Source: Brevibacillus migulae (GTDB taxonomy: Bacteria > Bacillota > Bacilli > Brevibacillales > Brevibacillaceae). Taken from it: a stretch of DNA of 64,000 nt. Under the pieces are notes generated by a model, which worked only from the letters and a program-made list of their open reading frames with translations, was not told the origin of the DNA and made no database searches. Position numbers and translations under genes: made by a program. The stretch spans positions 62,862-126,861 of the forward strand of contig NZ_SDKD01000002.1 of the NCBI RefSeq assembly GCF_004521915.1. The letters are read 5' to 3'. This document shows, piece by piece, positions 50,809 through 60,263 of this stretch; position 1 is the stretch's first letter, and the number at the start of each line of letters is the position of its first letter.

Positions 50809-51588
50809 ATGAACATATCCTGTCAATTGCTCCCATGGCACGATGATTTTCTAGGAGGGGTGGCGGCCATTGCTGCTTCGGGGATTCGGGGTTGCGAGTT
50901 CGGATCGCATTGGATCGATCGGTATGATCGTCAGCTCGATGATTTACGCCGGATACTCATGGAACACAATGTAGTGGTATCTGCTGTTTACGCTACAGGC
51001 AACTTTCACGCACAACAATATCGCCGGGAAACGTACTTGCACCATGAACGGCTTGGAAAGCGATTAAGCAAGCTGGGAGTATCGACAGTCGTGCTGAGCC
51101 CCGGAATCAGATGGCGAGGGATGACGGACGGAGATGATCGTGCCAGGATACTGGAGATGATCCGGGAAATTCATCTGAGGTACCGGCATCAGGGGATACA
51201 GACATCGATTCATCCCCACCGCGGAACGGTGATCTTCACCAGGGAAGAGATTGACTACTTTATGGAAAGGCTGCCTGATGACATTGGATTAACACCGGAT
51301 ACCGGGCATCTACTGGCGGCTTCAGTGAACATCTCTTCCCTGCTGAAGACATATGTGGATCGCATGACCGGCATTCATCTGAAAGATGCTGTGAAAGTAA
51401 GCGCAGGACGAGTCCAGTTTTGTGAGTGGGGGCAGGGGGAGGTCGATTTGGCGTGGATTATCTCCTTTCTCCGAAATCGCTGTTTCCCTGGATGGCTAAC
51501 GGTGGAGATAGAACACGAAGTTCAGGATCCGCGAAAAAGCATTGAACAGTGCAAACAGCTATTATTGGGGGAAAATTTCTTCATGTGA
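50809..51588 (+). CDS. Sugar-phosphate isomerase/epimerase family TIM-barrel protein
   Basis: About 259 aa, beginning MNISCQLLPWHDDF. The barrel follows the xylose-isomerase-like pattern, with metal-ligand regions SIHPHRGTVIF, LTPDTGHLLAASVN, GIHLKDAVK and LTVEIEHEVQD, typical of IolE/Hyi-like enzymes. It may epimerise or dehydrate a sugar or inosose. An ATG at 50797 is directly abutted by GGGGGAG, too close, so 50809 is chosen, with some doubt. A degenerate copy of the activator box (GGAAGCAGAG, 50728-50737) lies 72 bp upstream. It heads the right-arm operon. Confidence 0.82.
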   Translation: MNISCQLLPWHDDFLGGVAAIAASGIRGCEFGSHWIDRYDRQLDDLRRILMEHNVVVSAVYATGNFHAQQYRRETYLHHERLGKRLSKLGVSTVVLSPGIRWRGMTDGDDRARILEMIREIHLRYRHQGIQTSIHPHRGTVIFTREEIDYFMERLPDDIGLTPDTGHLLAASVNISSLLKTYVDRMTGIHLKDAVKVSAGRVQFCEWGQGEVDLAWIISFLRNRCFPGWLTVEIEHEVQDPRKSIEQCKQLLLGENFFM

Positions 51589-51617
51589 AAGATTCCTGCA
51601 GGAGGTGAACTGGTGAT

Positions 51618-52427
51618 ATGACGCATTCCATCCAATCGGGAGAGATCGACCTGAACAGGGAATATCCGCTTTCGGATCAGTCCATTGAAGCGTATCGCCG
51701 AGACGGACATGTTAAGTTGGACAACGTGGCGCTTCCCGAGGAGATCGTTTTTTACCGACCGCACATTCTCCAGGCCGTTCAGGCCATATGCAAGCATGGG
51801 GACGGCTTGGAGGAAATCGACTTTGATGCAGAGGGGCGAAAAGAGTCCTTACTGGCAAAAAACACCTGGAAGCAAAGCGAAATCGTACAATCGTTCATTT
51901 TCGGCAAGCGATTTGCCCGTATCGCAGCCCAATTGATGGGCGTGGAGCGTGTCCGTTTGTTGGTGGATTATGCAGTGTTCAAAGAACCGGGTGATCGCTT
52001 GACCGGTTGGCATCAGGACAGCAACTACATCCCGTTGGACACCGATCATGTGATCACCATGTGGATGCCGTTGGTCCCGTTGACAGAGGAAGCCGGCTCC
52101 ATGGTGTTTTTCTCCGGCTCCCACCATTATAACCAGCGAAGCGGCGGAGACCATTATCATCTGCGAAAAGCTACCAAATCACGTCTTCCCCAAGTGTCCT
52201 ATCCTACGATGAGCGCAGGGGATGCCACTTTTCATGCAGGATGGACGCTTCACAGTGCCAATGCGAATACGTCAGCGTATACGAGAGAAGTCATTACGAT
52301 TCTCTATGTGGCTGATCCGGCCTATGTGCTGGAAAAAAGCGAGCGCTTTTTTCTTGGGGTAAAGCCGGGGGAGCGCTTGCTGGAACCGAATCATCCGCTT
52401 CTTTATGAACAAGGAAGAGAGGGGTAG
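51618..52427 (+). CDS. PhyH-family Fe(II)/2-oxoglutarate dioxygenase 1
   Basis: A 269-aa non-haem iron enzyme. The metal triad is His132 and Asp134 in GWHQDSNY plus His212 in GWTLHSANAN; the 2-oxoglutarate Arg is in YTREVITILY. It hydroxylates an unactivated carbon. It is most like the copy at 57024 (shared KEPGD-x-T-WHQD and GWTLH blocks), the two forming one subgroup. It starts 29 bp after the isomerase gene and ends 2 bp before the next gene. Confidence 0.92.
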   Translation: MTHSIQSGEIDLNREYPLSDQSIEAYRRDGHVKLDNVALPEEIVFYRPHILQAVQAICKHGDGLEEIDFDAEGRKESLLAKNTWKQSEIVQSFIFGKRFARIAAQLMGVERVRLLVDYAVFKEPGDRLTGWHQDSNYIPLDTDHVITMWMPLVPLTEEAGSMVFFSGSHHYNQRSGGDHYHLRKATKSRLPQVSYPTMSAGDATFHAGWTLHSANANTSAYTREVITILYVADPAYVLEKSERFFLGVKPGERLLEPNHPLLYEQGREG

Positions 52428-52429
52428 CT

Positions 52430-53470
52430 GTGAGAAACAAAAAACGGCTTCCCGTTCACCACAATCCTGCTTTTTCCACCGAGTGCTACCATCAGTATCG
52501 GTTGAGTATCGTCATGGCTGATCCGCGAAAAATCGGATGGGTTCACAGTCATTTTATCAATCTGAAACTGCTGCCGCCTCCTGTAACTGAGGGATTTCCC
52601 ATGATCCGTCTTGAAGAGCATCTGGACATATACAAGGAGATTCTCGAGGAGTTTCCGTTGGTGAAATCTGTCGATTGGGTCAGCACGATTCGGAAGGCGA
52701 TATCGAATCAGCACTATGTCGTCCTTTACTTCAATTGGCGGTATATCCAAGCGTCAAAATATTATGGCCACGCTGCCGATCTGGTACATGAGGCTCTCAT
52801 CTACGGCTTTGATGATGAACAGCAGGCATTTGAGATGTTGGCTTTTGATGTGGAGGGCAAGGTTTACGGTGCGACCAAGATTAGCTATCAAGATTGCGAG
52901 CGTGAGTTGCAGCGCGTCCTGGATACAGAAATGAATGCCCAGCGGTGGTTTGCTTTTTACGGGTTCCCGATCGTAGGAATTCGTCCGCGCGATATGAAAG
53001 ACAGCGGTCCGGATATGCATTCCATCTATTTTGCCCTGGACCGTGGTGCTGTCCATTCCCGTGACAAAGCTGGGAACACTTTTGCAGTCGGGTTTCCGGT
53101 GTCATTAGCGCTTTCCGAATATTTCGAAAGCGAGTGTGAAAGGGGCGGCACCATTCTCGAATCCGAGTTTGCTTTTTGGAACGTGATGGTCTACAAAATG
53201 ATCCAGCACAACGCAGCGATGAATCGTCGGCTCGATTTTCTCGGCAATATGGACCCAATTTTCGCGGAGCGGATCAAAGGCTTTTATGAAAAGACAAAGA
53301 AAGGACTGGCCGTGATCCGTTCGTCATCGCTTCAATATCAACGATCCCGTGATCCCGCATTGCTGCAAGAAATTAGCGGCCTCTTTGCCAAAAATTATGA
53401 GGCGGAACGCCGAGCGCATCCGCTTATGAAAGAGGCACTGGTCTTTCATCATCTGAAAAAATACTCCTGA
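52430..53470 (+). CDS. BtrH-like / papain-fold (C39-like) protein 1
   Basis: A 346-aa soluble protein. The N-terminal half has a Cys in FSTECYHQYRLS followed by HSHFINL, and later the strand block VHEALIYGFDDEQQAFEMLAFD, as in BtrH_N and C39-like papain folds. The C-terminal 150 residues are helical. BtrH moves an acyl group from a carrier protein to an amine in butirosin formation. It lies 16 bp before a carrier protein and 272 bp before a similar gene. Assignment is tentative. Confidence 0.55.
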   Translation: MRNKKRLPVHHNPAFSTECYHQYRLSIVMADPRKIGWVHSHFINLKLLPPPVTEGFPMIRLEEHLDIYKEILEEFPLVKSVDWVSTIRKAISNQHYVVLYFNWRYIQASKYYGHAADLVHEALIYGFDDEQQAFEMLAFDVEGKVYGATKISYQDCERELQRVLDTEMNAQRWFAFYGFPIVGIRPRDMKDSGPDMHSIYFALDRGAVHSRDKAGNTFAVGFPVSLALSEYFESECERGGTILESEFAFWNVMVYKMIQHNAAMNRRLDFLGNMDPIFAERIKGFYEKTKKGLAVIRSSSLQYQRSRDPALLQEISGLFAKNYEAERRAHPLMKEALVFHHLKKYS

Positions 53471-53486
53471 TTGGTGGTGTATAACC

Positions 53487-53732
53487 ATGAAGTTAGAAGC
53501 GATTGAAGAAACTGTGGTGACGTGTGTCAAAGAAGTACTCCCCGAAGCCGAATTTGATTCCGCCACCCCGTTAGAGGAGGTGGGAATGGATTCGATGAAC
53601 TATATCCGGCTCGTGGTTGAGCTGGAGGATTCATTTGGGATCGAAATCCAAGACCAGGATATTTCTTTAGACAATTTTGCTACTGTCGCAATGATCAGTC
53701 AATTGGTAAGCCGTTACATCCAGCACAACTAG
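53487..53732 (+). CDS. Carrier protein 4
   Basis: An 81-aa carrier protein with the phosphopantetheine Ser in LEEVGMDSMNYIRLVVELED. It sits between two BtrH/C39-like genes, an arrangement that echoes the carrier-plus-transferase set of butirosin (BtrI with BtrH). It may carry an amino-acyl unit loaded by the adenylation enzyme at 33862. Confidence 0.9.
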   Translation: MKLEAIEETVVTCVKEVLPEAEFDSATPLEEVGMDSMNYIRLVVELEDSFGIEIQDQDISLDNFATVAMISQLVSRYIQHN

Positions 53733-53742
53733 GGGGGAGACC

Positions 53743-54744
53743 ATGGCTGAAGGTACAAAACGGGAGAAAGAACACCTAGCCGCAGAAATCCTTGCGAAAG
53801 GGAAGCTGGATTGGCGTTTTCCGGATGAGAACGGCTTCTCCGAACGCAACCTGGATTGTTTCCAGCTTTGCGTAAAGGAAGTATTGCAATGGAAACGAGA
53901 GCCTGAACTGATGCAGGTTTTCCTGGGCTCGTTTGACTGTAGGCATAGTGGATTGCTGCTGCGCCGCATGGAACCAACGCTTCAAAAAGGGTGGCGTTTG
54001 AACCGGTTCGGTGTTGTGCAAGCAGACCGGATTCAATCCATTATCCGTTCCATTTTCGATGGGGAAGGATACTGCTTGATCTACTACCAGGCATTTACCA
54101 TGCCATTAAGTAGATACCATCAGCTATATGAAGTGAATCATTGGGCGCTGGTGATCGACGTTGATGATACGCACATCACAATTGTTGATGAGACGGGAAC
54201 AAGCGAATGGTTCCAGGGCAGTATTGGCCGGATTCCGTGGGAAGTTTTCCTTGCCTCTTGGGAGAAGATGGGGCAAGGGGGACCAGCCTTTCTGACACAG
54301 CAGGATGGTGCTTCCTTTACGTGGGATGAAGCGTTTATCCGTTTGGCGGGTGATTCCGTACGGCAGATGACCGTCGATGGCGGCCTCGACAACTTGAAAG
54401 CGTTCGTACGGGCGGTAGAGGACGCCCCGCTGCCAAGCCTCATTGCCCGGTTGGATCGCTTGGAGTTTGACATCCATTACTTCCGCAGACTGCGTGAATT
54501 ATGGCAAACCGCGGTGCAAAAAAAAGCGATCCCCGCATCCTTCGTACGGTCTGGATGGGTGGAGGAACTGACGTACTTATGCAAGGGATGGTCTCTGGTA
54601 TTAGGCGTCGTGATGAAATGGAAAAAACAGCCGGAGCGGGACTATCGGGACAAGCTGGTTGATTACTTGCATCAAATCGTCAGCATGGAAACATCCTTCT
54701 TCAAGGAACTCGAACGAATGGTAGGTGAACAAGAGGCATGTTGA
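53743..54744 (+). CDS. BtrH-like / papain-fold (C39-like) protein 2
   Basis: A 333-aa soluble protein. A Cys in NLDCFQLCVKEVLQW near residue 43, the block NHWALVIDVDDTHITIVDETG with a His, and a following Asp/Glu fit a papain-like Cys-His pair. The C-terminal third is helical. It may transfer an acyl group from the carrier protein encoded 10 bp upstream, as BtrH does. It overlaps the aminopeptidase gene by 7 bp. Which of the two BtrH-like proteins is active cannot be told. Confidence 0.6.
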   Translation: MAEGTKREKEHLAAEILAKGKLDWRFPDENGFSERNLDCFQLCVKEVLQWKREPELMQVFLGSFDCRHSGLLLRRMEPTLQKGWRLNRFGVVQADRIQSIIRSIFDGEGYCLIYYQAFTMPLSRYHQLYEVNHWALVIDVDDTHITIVDETGTSEWFQGSIGRIPWEVFLASWEKMGQGGPAFLTQQDGASFTWDEAFIRLAGDSVRQMTVDGGLDNLKAFVRAVEDAPLPSLIARLDRLEFDIHYFRRLRELWQTAVQKKAIPASFVRSGWVEELTYLCKGWSLVLGVVMKWKKQPERDYRDKLVDYLHQIVSMETSFFKELERMVGEQEAC

Positions 54745-55847
54745 ACCGACAAAATGAATGGAAGACGCTGGCCGAAAAGATCGTAGGAGATTCCTTGCAG
54801 CTGCAGACAAATGACCGGGTGTTTATCGATCTGATGGGAGAAGCCGACGAGCTCGTGGAAGCCATCATCAAGGAACTCTATCGCATCGGGGCCCAGCCAT
54901 ATCTACGCGTGATGCCAATCCATCATCTGAAGAGCATCATTATGGGATGCTCCAAGGAACAAATCATGCTCTGGACGAAGCAGGAGCTGTACAAATTAAA
55001 AAACATGAATGCCTATATCAGCATTCGGACCGATGAAAACATCTTTGAATGGAATGATATCCCTCCGGAGAAATTCGACCTCTATTTGAAGCATTATGCC
55101 TATCCGATGACATCAGGGATGGTGGGAACAGGAAAGTACATCATCCTGAAATATCCGACCCCCGGTATGGCCCAGCTTTCCCGCATGAGCCTCGATTCAT
55201 TTACCAATCTCTATTTTCGCGCGTGCAACATGGACTACCGCCAGCTGGAAGAAGGTGCCCAGGCGCTTGCAGACATTTTGTCACAGACAGATCGCGTCCG
55301 TATCGTCGCCCCAGGCACCGATCTTTCTTTCTCGATCAAAGGAATCCCCAACTATTTTTGTAATGGCCAATTCAATTTGCCGGATGGCGAGATATTTACG
55401 GCACCCATTCTGGATTCTGTGGAAGGCACGATCGCCTTCAACGTGCCGGCCGTTTTTCTCGGGATGGCTTTTGACCATGTACGCTTCGAATTCAAAGCCG
55501 GCAAAATCGTGAACGCCGTCAGCAATGACAATCGAAAGCTGATGGGCATCCTGAAGGCGGATGAAGGGGCAAGCAGACTTGGAGAATTCGGCATCGGCCT
55601 GAATCCACATTTGCGTATTCCTGTCAGCAATCTATTGTTTGATGAAAAAATGGCCGGCAGCGTCCACCTGGCAATCGGACACGCCCTCCCGATGGCGGAT
55701 AACGGAAACGTTTCTTCTGTCCATTGGGATCTGGTGTTATCGCAGCTGGAGGAGCATGGGGGAGGCGAGCTGTATTTTGATGATGTGCTTGTCCGGAAAA
55801 ATGGTTATTTTGTTTCGGAAGAGCTGTCACATCTAAACCCCTATTAA
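54738..55847 (+). CDS. M29-family aminopeptidase
   Basis: A 369-aa metallo-aminopeptidase of the AmpS/AmpT type. The metal-site blocks are NLPDGEIFTAPILDS, LGEFGIGLNPHLRIP and HLAIGHALPMADN with a later SSVHWDLVL. It removes N-terminal amino acids. Its overlap with the BtrH-like gene points to work on the metabolite, for instance taking off a protecting amino acid after assembly (butirosin uses a different enzyme for a similar step). That role is an inference. Confidence 0.87.
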   Translation: MLNRQNEWKTLAEKIVGDSLQLQTNDRVFIDLMGEADELVEAIIKELYRIGAQPYLRVMPIHHLKSIIMGCSKEQIMLWTKQELYKLKNMNAYISIRTDENIFEWNDIPPEKFDLYLKHYAYPMTSGMVGTGKYIILKYPTPGMAQLSRMSLDSFTNLYFRACNMDYRQLEEGAQALADILSQTDRVRIVAPGTDLSFSIKGIPNYFCNGQFNLPDGEIFTAPILDSVEGTIAFNVPAVFLGMAFDHVRFEFKAGKIVNAVSNDNRKLMGILKADEGASRLGEFGIGLNPHLRIPVSNLLFDEKMAGSVHLAIGHALPMADNGNVSSVHWDLVLSQLEEHGGGELYFDDVLVRKNGYFVSEELSHLNPY

Positions 55848-55861
55848 AGAAGGAGATGCCG

Positions 55862-57055
55862 ATGGCGACGATACTGATCGTAAGTCAACGTATGCTGGGT
55901 CATGTGCTTCCGGCGGTAGGTGTGGGGAAGGAACTGAAAAAGCGCGGACATGAGGTATGGTTTTTGGGGAACAAGCTCAATCAAAGTCTGGTGGAATCAG
56001 CGGGGTTGGCATTTCACGAGATAGGCTGGGACAAATTTCCGGAGATGTTTATGGAAGAGATGGCCAGCGACATCCTCGCTTTTGTAAAGAAAACGCCTGT
56101 CGATTTGGTTCTCTGTGACTCTGCGCAAAGTGCACCCGCTTTCGTGGCTGAAAAAATGGGAATCAAGTGGGCCAGCTTTCAGACGACGGTTCCCTTGCCC
56201 GATCATCAAATACCGGGGAATCCTTTGGTCAACCAAAAGATGCGGCGGAAGTATATGAAGGAATTAAATCAAGTCCGCGAAGGGCTAGGCCTTCCTCCAC
56301 TAGAGGATGATCGCCGCAGCCGTGGTGATTATGCGGGTTTGTCTCCTCACTTGCACCTGGTGATGGTTCTGCCCCACATGGTATCCCCCGATCTCCCCTC
56401 ACTGCCGCCATCTGCAAGGATTGTTGGACCGTGCGGGCAGCAAGAATCCGCCCCTGCCATCAGAAGGAGGGAAAACCTGCCAAACGAACAAACCACCATC
56501 GTCATCTGCGCCTCCTCTTCCCCGCGGATTGAATACCGCCACATTATCGAACGATACAAAATGGCCAGCATCGCGGCATTCGCAGAGCAACCGTGCCGTT
56601 TGTTTGTGGCCGAAAATCAGGCATACACCGGAAAGGAAAAGCTGCCAAGCAATGTGTGCTGGAGAACCGATCATCCGAATCATCATGAGCTCATGCCCGT
56701 GGCTGATGTGGTGGTAACGCATGGGGGGTGCGGCACACTGCAAACAGCCATGCGGTATGGTGTCCCGATGGTGATTATTCCGCTGGGAGCGGATCATCCA
56801 CGATTGGCGGAACGCTGTCGGGAGCTTGGAGTGGCAATCGTTATCCCACCGGAAGAAGTTTCCCCAGCGTCCATTCGAGAAGCGGTTCTGACGATCAAGA
56901 ACAATTCCAGCTTTCAAGCAAAGGCTTTTCAATTAGCGCAGTCGTATGAGGGGATCCGGCCAGATTACATCTGTGCCGTCCATGTAGAAGGATTGTTATC
57001 AGCTGGCAGGGGAGGGCAGTCGAATGAGCGTACCGCCGAATCTGGCTCCATTTGA
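55862..57055 (+). CDS. GT1-family (MGT-like) glycosyltransferase
   Basis: A 397-aa GT-B enzyme. The N-terminal block is ATILIVSQRMLGHVLPAVGVG; the donor block is VADVVVTHGGCGTLQTAMRYG, then MVIIPLGADHPRLAERC. The normal HGGxGT(x)E is HGGCGTLQ here. The start at 55862 has AAGGAG at good spacing, while the ATG six bases earlier abuts it. It transfers a sugar to a hydroxyl of the product, likely the RmlA-derived sugar. It overlaps the next dioxygenase by 32 bp. Confidence 0.87.
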   Translation: MATILIVSQRMLGHVLPAVGVGKELKKRGHEVWFLGNKLNQSLVESAGLAFHEIGWDKFPEMFMEEMASDILAFVKKTPVDLVLCDSAQSAPAFVAEKMGIKWASFQTTVPLPDHQIPGNPLVNQKMRRKYMKELNQVREGLGLPPLEDDRRSRGDYAGLSPHLHLVMVLPHMVSPDLPSLPPSARIVGPCGQQESAPAIRRRENLPNEQTTIVICASSSPRIEYRHIIERYKMASIAAFAEQPCRLFVAENQAYTGKEKLPSNVCWRTDHPNHHELMPVADVVVTHGGCGTLQTAMRYGVPMVIIPLGADHPRLAERCRELGVAIVIPPEEVSPASIREAVLTIKNNSSFQAKAFQLAQSYEGIRPDYICAVHVEGLLSAGRGGQSNERTAESGSI

Positions 57056-57851
57056 TTTGGGTGAGGAATACAGGGTGCCTCACGAGCAGATTGAGCAGTA
57101 CAAGCGGGATGGTCACATTTATTTACCCCGCGTTCTCATGAAGGAGACGCTCGATTACTTCCGTCCATTTTTTCGCCAGATCATGGATCAACAAAACAAG
57201 CATGTGCGGAAGTGGGACGAGCGAGATCCGGAGGGGAAAAAGGAATCGATTACAGTCAAGTATTTGCATCGATACAGCGTAGGCGTGATTCCCTTTATTC
57301 TGGCACGCCGCCTAGGAAAAATCGCCGCCGACTTGTTGGAGACCGATTCTGTACGAATGCTTGGCAACTACGGCGTGTATAAGGAGCCCGGTGATAAGAG
57401 CACACGCTGGCACCAAGACAATAACCATATTTTTCTGGACACGGATCGCACGCTGACGATCTGGATTCCCCTTACCGACATCACCCGGCATATGGGCACC
57501 ATGGTATTTCTGTCAGGGTCGCATTCCCTGAATGATCGCGAAAAAGGAGATGTGAAAAATCTGGCACATGCCATACGAAAAGGGTTGCCCGAAGTCAATT
57601 ACGGAGCCATGCAGGCAGGTGATGTGACAGTACATTCGGGGTGGACTTTGCACACGGCCTTGTCAAACACGAGTGAACAGACAAGAGAGGTTGTCACGCT
57701 CATGTATTTCGCGGATGGAGCCAGATTCTTAAGTCACGACAAAATGAAAGAACTTCCTCGATCCATTCATTTAGCACGACCGGAGTTGGAAATAAAAGCT
57801 GGCGAGGTCGCCAAAGGGCCGGACTACCCCATAGTCTACCAGCGAATGTGA
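57024..57851 (+). CDS. PhyH-family Fe(II)/2-oxoglutarate dioxygenase 2
   Basis: A 275-aa dioxygenase close to copy 1. Metal ligands are His130 and Asp132 in TRWHQDNNHIF and the distal His in GWTLHTALSN; the 2-oxoglutarate Arg is in QTREVVTLMY. It belongs with 51618 in the subgroup having a long N-terminal helix region before the KEPGD block. It starts inside the glycosyltransferase gene and is followed by a methyltransferase. Confidence 0.92.
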   Translation: MSVPPNLAPFDLGEEYRVPHEQIEQYKRDGHIYLPRVLMKETLDYFRPFFRQIMDQQNKHVRKWDERDPEGKKESITVKYLHRYSVGVIPFILARRLGKIAADLLETDSVRMLGNYGVYKEPGDKSTRWHQDNNHIFLDTDRTLTIWIPLTDITRHMGTMVFLSGSHSLNDREKGDVKNLAHAIRKGLPEVNYGAMQAGDVTVHSGWTLHTALSNTSEQTREVVTLMYFADGARFLSHDKMKELPRSIHLARPELEIKAGEVAKGPDYPIVYQRM

Positions 57852-57865
57852 AGGAGGTGAAAGAA

Positions 57866-58621
57866 ATGGCGCTGTTGGAAAATTGGCAGCAGTTTTTCGA
57901 AGAAGATTACCTTTCCGTTGAAGATCATATTCTCCCAAAGACGAGAACGGACTTGGAAGTGGAGCAGATCATCAAGCGATTTCAGCTTCCGTTAGGTGCC
58001 CGGATTCTCGATCTTGGCTGCGGAACCGGACGCCTTTCGATCCCCTTGTCGCAGGCGGGCTTCCAAGTGGTTGGCATCGACGGGGCCCCCATCCTCATCA
58101 ATGCGGCAAAAGCCGCGAATGAACAGGCTGGAGCAGCAGTTGAATTCATTCATCAGGATATGCGCGAGCTGGATCGAGAGGAAGAATTTGATGCGGTGAT
58201 CAACTTCGGTACCGCTTTTGGCTATTGCGCACATGAGTGGGAGGATCAGGATATTTTGAGGAGAGTGTGGCGTGCCCTCAGGCCAGGCGGTCAATTTTTG
58301 ATGGATTACGAAAACCGTGAATTGCGGATACAGAGCGCGTTCGGCAAGCGCTGGGAAAAGCTTGGCGGTAAACTTGTCTATGTCCACAGGGAATTCGACT
58401 GCGCGACGGGGCACTGGATGGAAAAATTGAGTTGGCTAGAAGGAGCAGATCGTAAGAAAAAGGTTCTCCATCAACGGTTTTATGCGACAACGGAAATGAT
58501 CCGAATGTGTAGACATGCTGGTTTACATGTGCAAGAGGTCTATGGGGACATTGATTTTTCAAGGCTGGAGGTAAATAGTCCACGTGTGTTGATTTGGGCG
58601 AAAAGGGGCGAGGTGGAGTGA
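57866..58621 (+). CDS. Class I SAM-dependent methyltransferase (copy 2)
   Basis: A 251-aa paralogue of the enzyme at 23029. Motif I is RILDLGCGTGRLSIPLS, then VGIDGAPILINAA and FDAVINFGTAFGYCAHE. The start at 57866 has AAGGAGGTGA; a GTG at 57848 would make the ribosome site part of the coding region. It shares the opening pattern LLENWQQFFEEDYL with the other two copies. It overlaps copy 3 by 4 bp. Confidence 0.9.
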   Translation: MALLENWQQFFEEDYLSVEDHILPKTRTDLEVEQIIKRFQLPLGARILDLGCGTGRLSIPLSQAGFQVVGIDGAPILINAAKAANEQAGAAVEFIHQDMRELDREEEFDAVINFGTAFGYCAHEWEDQDILRRVWRALRPGGQFLMDYENRELRIQSAFGKRWEKLGGKLVYVHREFDCATGHWMEKLSWLEGADRKKKVLHQRFYATTEMIRMCRHAGLHVQEVYGDIDFSRLEVNSPRVLIWAKRGEVE

Positions 58622-59364
58622 GGGAAACTTGGCTGGAATTCTATAACGATCATTTTTTAAGCTATGCCGACAAGATGTATCCCACACAGCGAAGCACTTT
58701 CGAACGGGAGCAATTGACGGCCCTATTGAAGAACAGCGGGAAGCGTATCCTGGATGCCGGCTGCGGCTATGGGCGCTTTGCCATCCCGCTCGCAAGCATG
58801 GGGTATCAGGTAACAGGAGTGGACGGCTCCTTTCCCATGATCCAGGAGACAAAGAAACGGGCCGCATCGGCAGGAGTTTCCCTGCAGCTGTTCCATCTGG
58901 ACTTGCGTAACCTGGATTTCCAAGAGGAATTTGATGCCGTGATCAATGTGGGCACCTCATTTGGTTTTTCCTCGGCAGAAGAGCAGGACATGGACATACT
59001 CCATCGGTTCTATCGCGCGCTCAAGCCGGGAGGAAAGCTCGTGCTCGAGATTGGAACGAGAGAGGCAAAAGTGTTAGGCTCTTTCGGAAAAAGATGGGAG
59101 GACATCGATGGCTTCCCTGTCTATGTGCAACGGGAAATGGATTGTGCTACCGGTGTTTACAGAGAAAAATTATCCTGGATCGAAGGCGGAAAGCGAATCA
59201 AAACGCTTGTCCATCGACGTTTGTATACCGCTACAGAGCTAATCCGGATGACCAAGGAAGCAGGATTCGATGTGCTGGATATTTACGGAGGGTTTAGCCT
59301 TTGCAAATTGGACGTAACGAGTGAGAGGATGCTGATCCTTTCGGAAAAACCATTGCATGTATAA
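58618..59364 (+). CDS. Class I SAM-dependent methyltransferase (copy 3)
   Basis: A 248-aa paralogue. Motif I is RILDAGCGYGRFAIPLASMG, then VTGVDGSFPMI and FDAVINVGTSFGFSSAEEQ. The GTG start at 58618 overlaps the preceding stop (GTGA) behind GAGG; a TTG at 58594 would lengthen it by eight residues. The three methyltransferases would allow three methylations, or two on one site. Targets are unknown. Confidence 0.88.
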   Translation: MRETWLEFYNDHFLSYADKMYPTQRSTFEREQLTALLKNSGKRILDAGCGYGRFAIPLASMGYQVTGVDGSFPMIQETKKRAASAGVSLQLFHLDLRNLDFQEEFDAVINVGTSFGFSSAEEQDMDILHRFYRALKPGGKLVLEIGTREAKVLGSFGKRWEDIDGFPVYVQREMDCATGVYREKLSWIEGGKRIKTLVHRRLYTATELIRMTKEAGFDVLDIYGGFSLCKLDVTSERMLILSEKPLHV

Positions 59365-59384
59365 GCGAAAAAGGAGGAGTCCCG

Positions 59385-60236
59385 ATGTCGGCTTCATTGA
59401 TTGGACCTGTAGAAAAAGAGCAATATGAAACCCAGGGCTACGTCGTGCTGAAAAACGTGTTTCGGGATACAGAAATCGAAAGAATGAAAATGTTGTACGA
59501 GCTGCGCTGGGTTGAGCTGGTCAGCAACCAGGAAATCACTCAGGATCCGAATGCCCCCGTGGCCAGCTTGTTCCCACGCATTTATAACTATGACCGGGAA
59601 AATCCTGAGCTGCTCCGCTATGTGCTCGATGATCGGATCATGGACAGTCTGGAAGAGCTGATGGGGGAAGAAGCCCTTTTGATCGCAACCAGCTATTTTT
59701 TTAAAGGCCCGGGGATGAAAGGACTTCCTCTGCATCAGGACGATCTGGTTTTTGGCATCGAACCGGGAACCGTTTATTCCGTCTGGTTAAGCCTGGATGA
59801 CGCGGATCAGGAAAATGGCTGCATGCAATTTGTACCAGGAACGCAGCATCTGAAGACGCTCTTGCCAGAAAAGGATCAACAAAACGACTTATCTTATTTT
59901 TCAGATGACGGCAGAGGCATCACAGTGCCGGAAGAGTATCGGGACAGAGTCGTCGATGTGCCAACCGCATCGGGTGACCTTGTGATTTTTAATGGCTATA
60001 TCATCCATGGCTCATATGACAATAACTCAAGCAATCGATTCCGGAGGGCTCTCCTCATGCAATTTGCTGGTGTACAAACCGAAAAGCTGCTTCCGAATTT
60101 CAACAATTTGTTGAATCGGAAAGGGGAAAGGGTCCGCAAACGCTTAAATACGAATCCTTTGATCGTGGGGAATGAAAAATCGGTTTTTTCCGCGAAGGAA
60201 GGAAAGTACTTCGATCATACCGGTTGGGTGAAATAA
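59385..60236 (+). CDS. PhyH-family Fe(II)/2-oxoglutarate dioxygenase 3
   Basis: A 283-aa dioxygenase of the second subgroup. Metal ligands are His117 and Asp119 in PLHQDDLVFGIEPG and the distal His in YIIHGSYDNNSSNRFRRALL, which also has the 2-oxoglutarate Arg. It lacks the KEPGD block of copies 1 and 2, and instead has FKGPGMKGLP before the HxD, as in the next gene. The close pairing with 60264 suggests gene duplication. Confidence 0.92.
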   Translation: MSASLIGPVEKEQYETQGYVVLKNVFRDTEIERMKMLYELRWVELVSNQEITQDPNAPVASLFPRIYNYDRENPELLRYVLDDRIMDSLEELMGEEALLIATSYFFKGPGMKGLPLHQDDLVFGIEPGTVYSVWLSLDDADQENGCMQFVPGTQHLKTLLPEKDQQNDLSYFSDDGRGITVPEEYRDRVVDVPTASGDLVIFNGYIIHGSYDNNSSNRFRRALLMQFAGVQTEKLLPNFNNLLNRKGERVRKRLNTNPLIVGNEKSVFSAKEGKYFDHTGWVK

Positions 60237-60263
60237 AAGAGGAATCTGGTGAGGTGATCTGGC

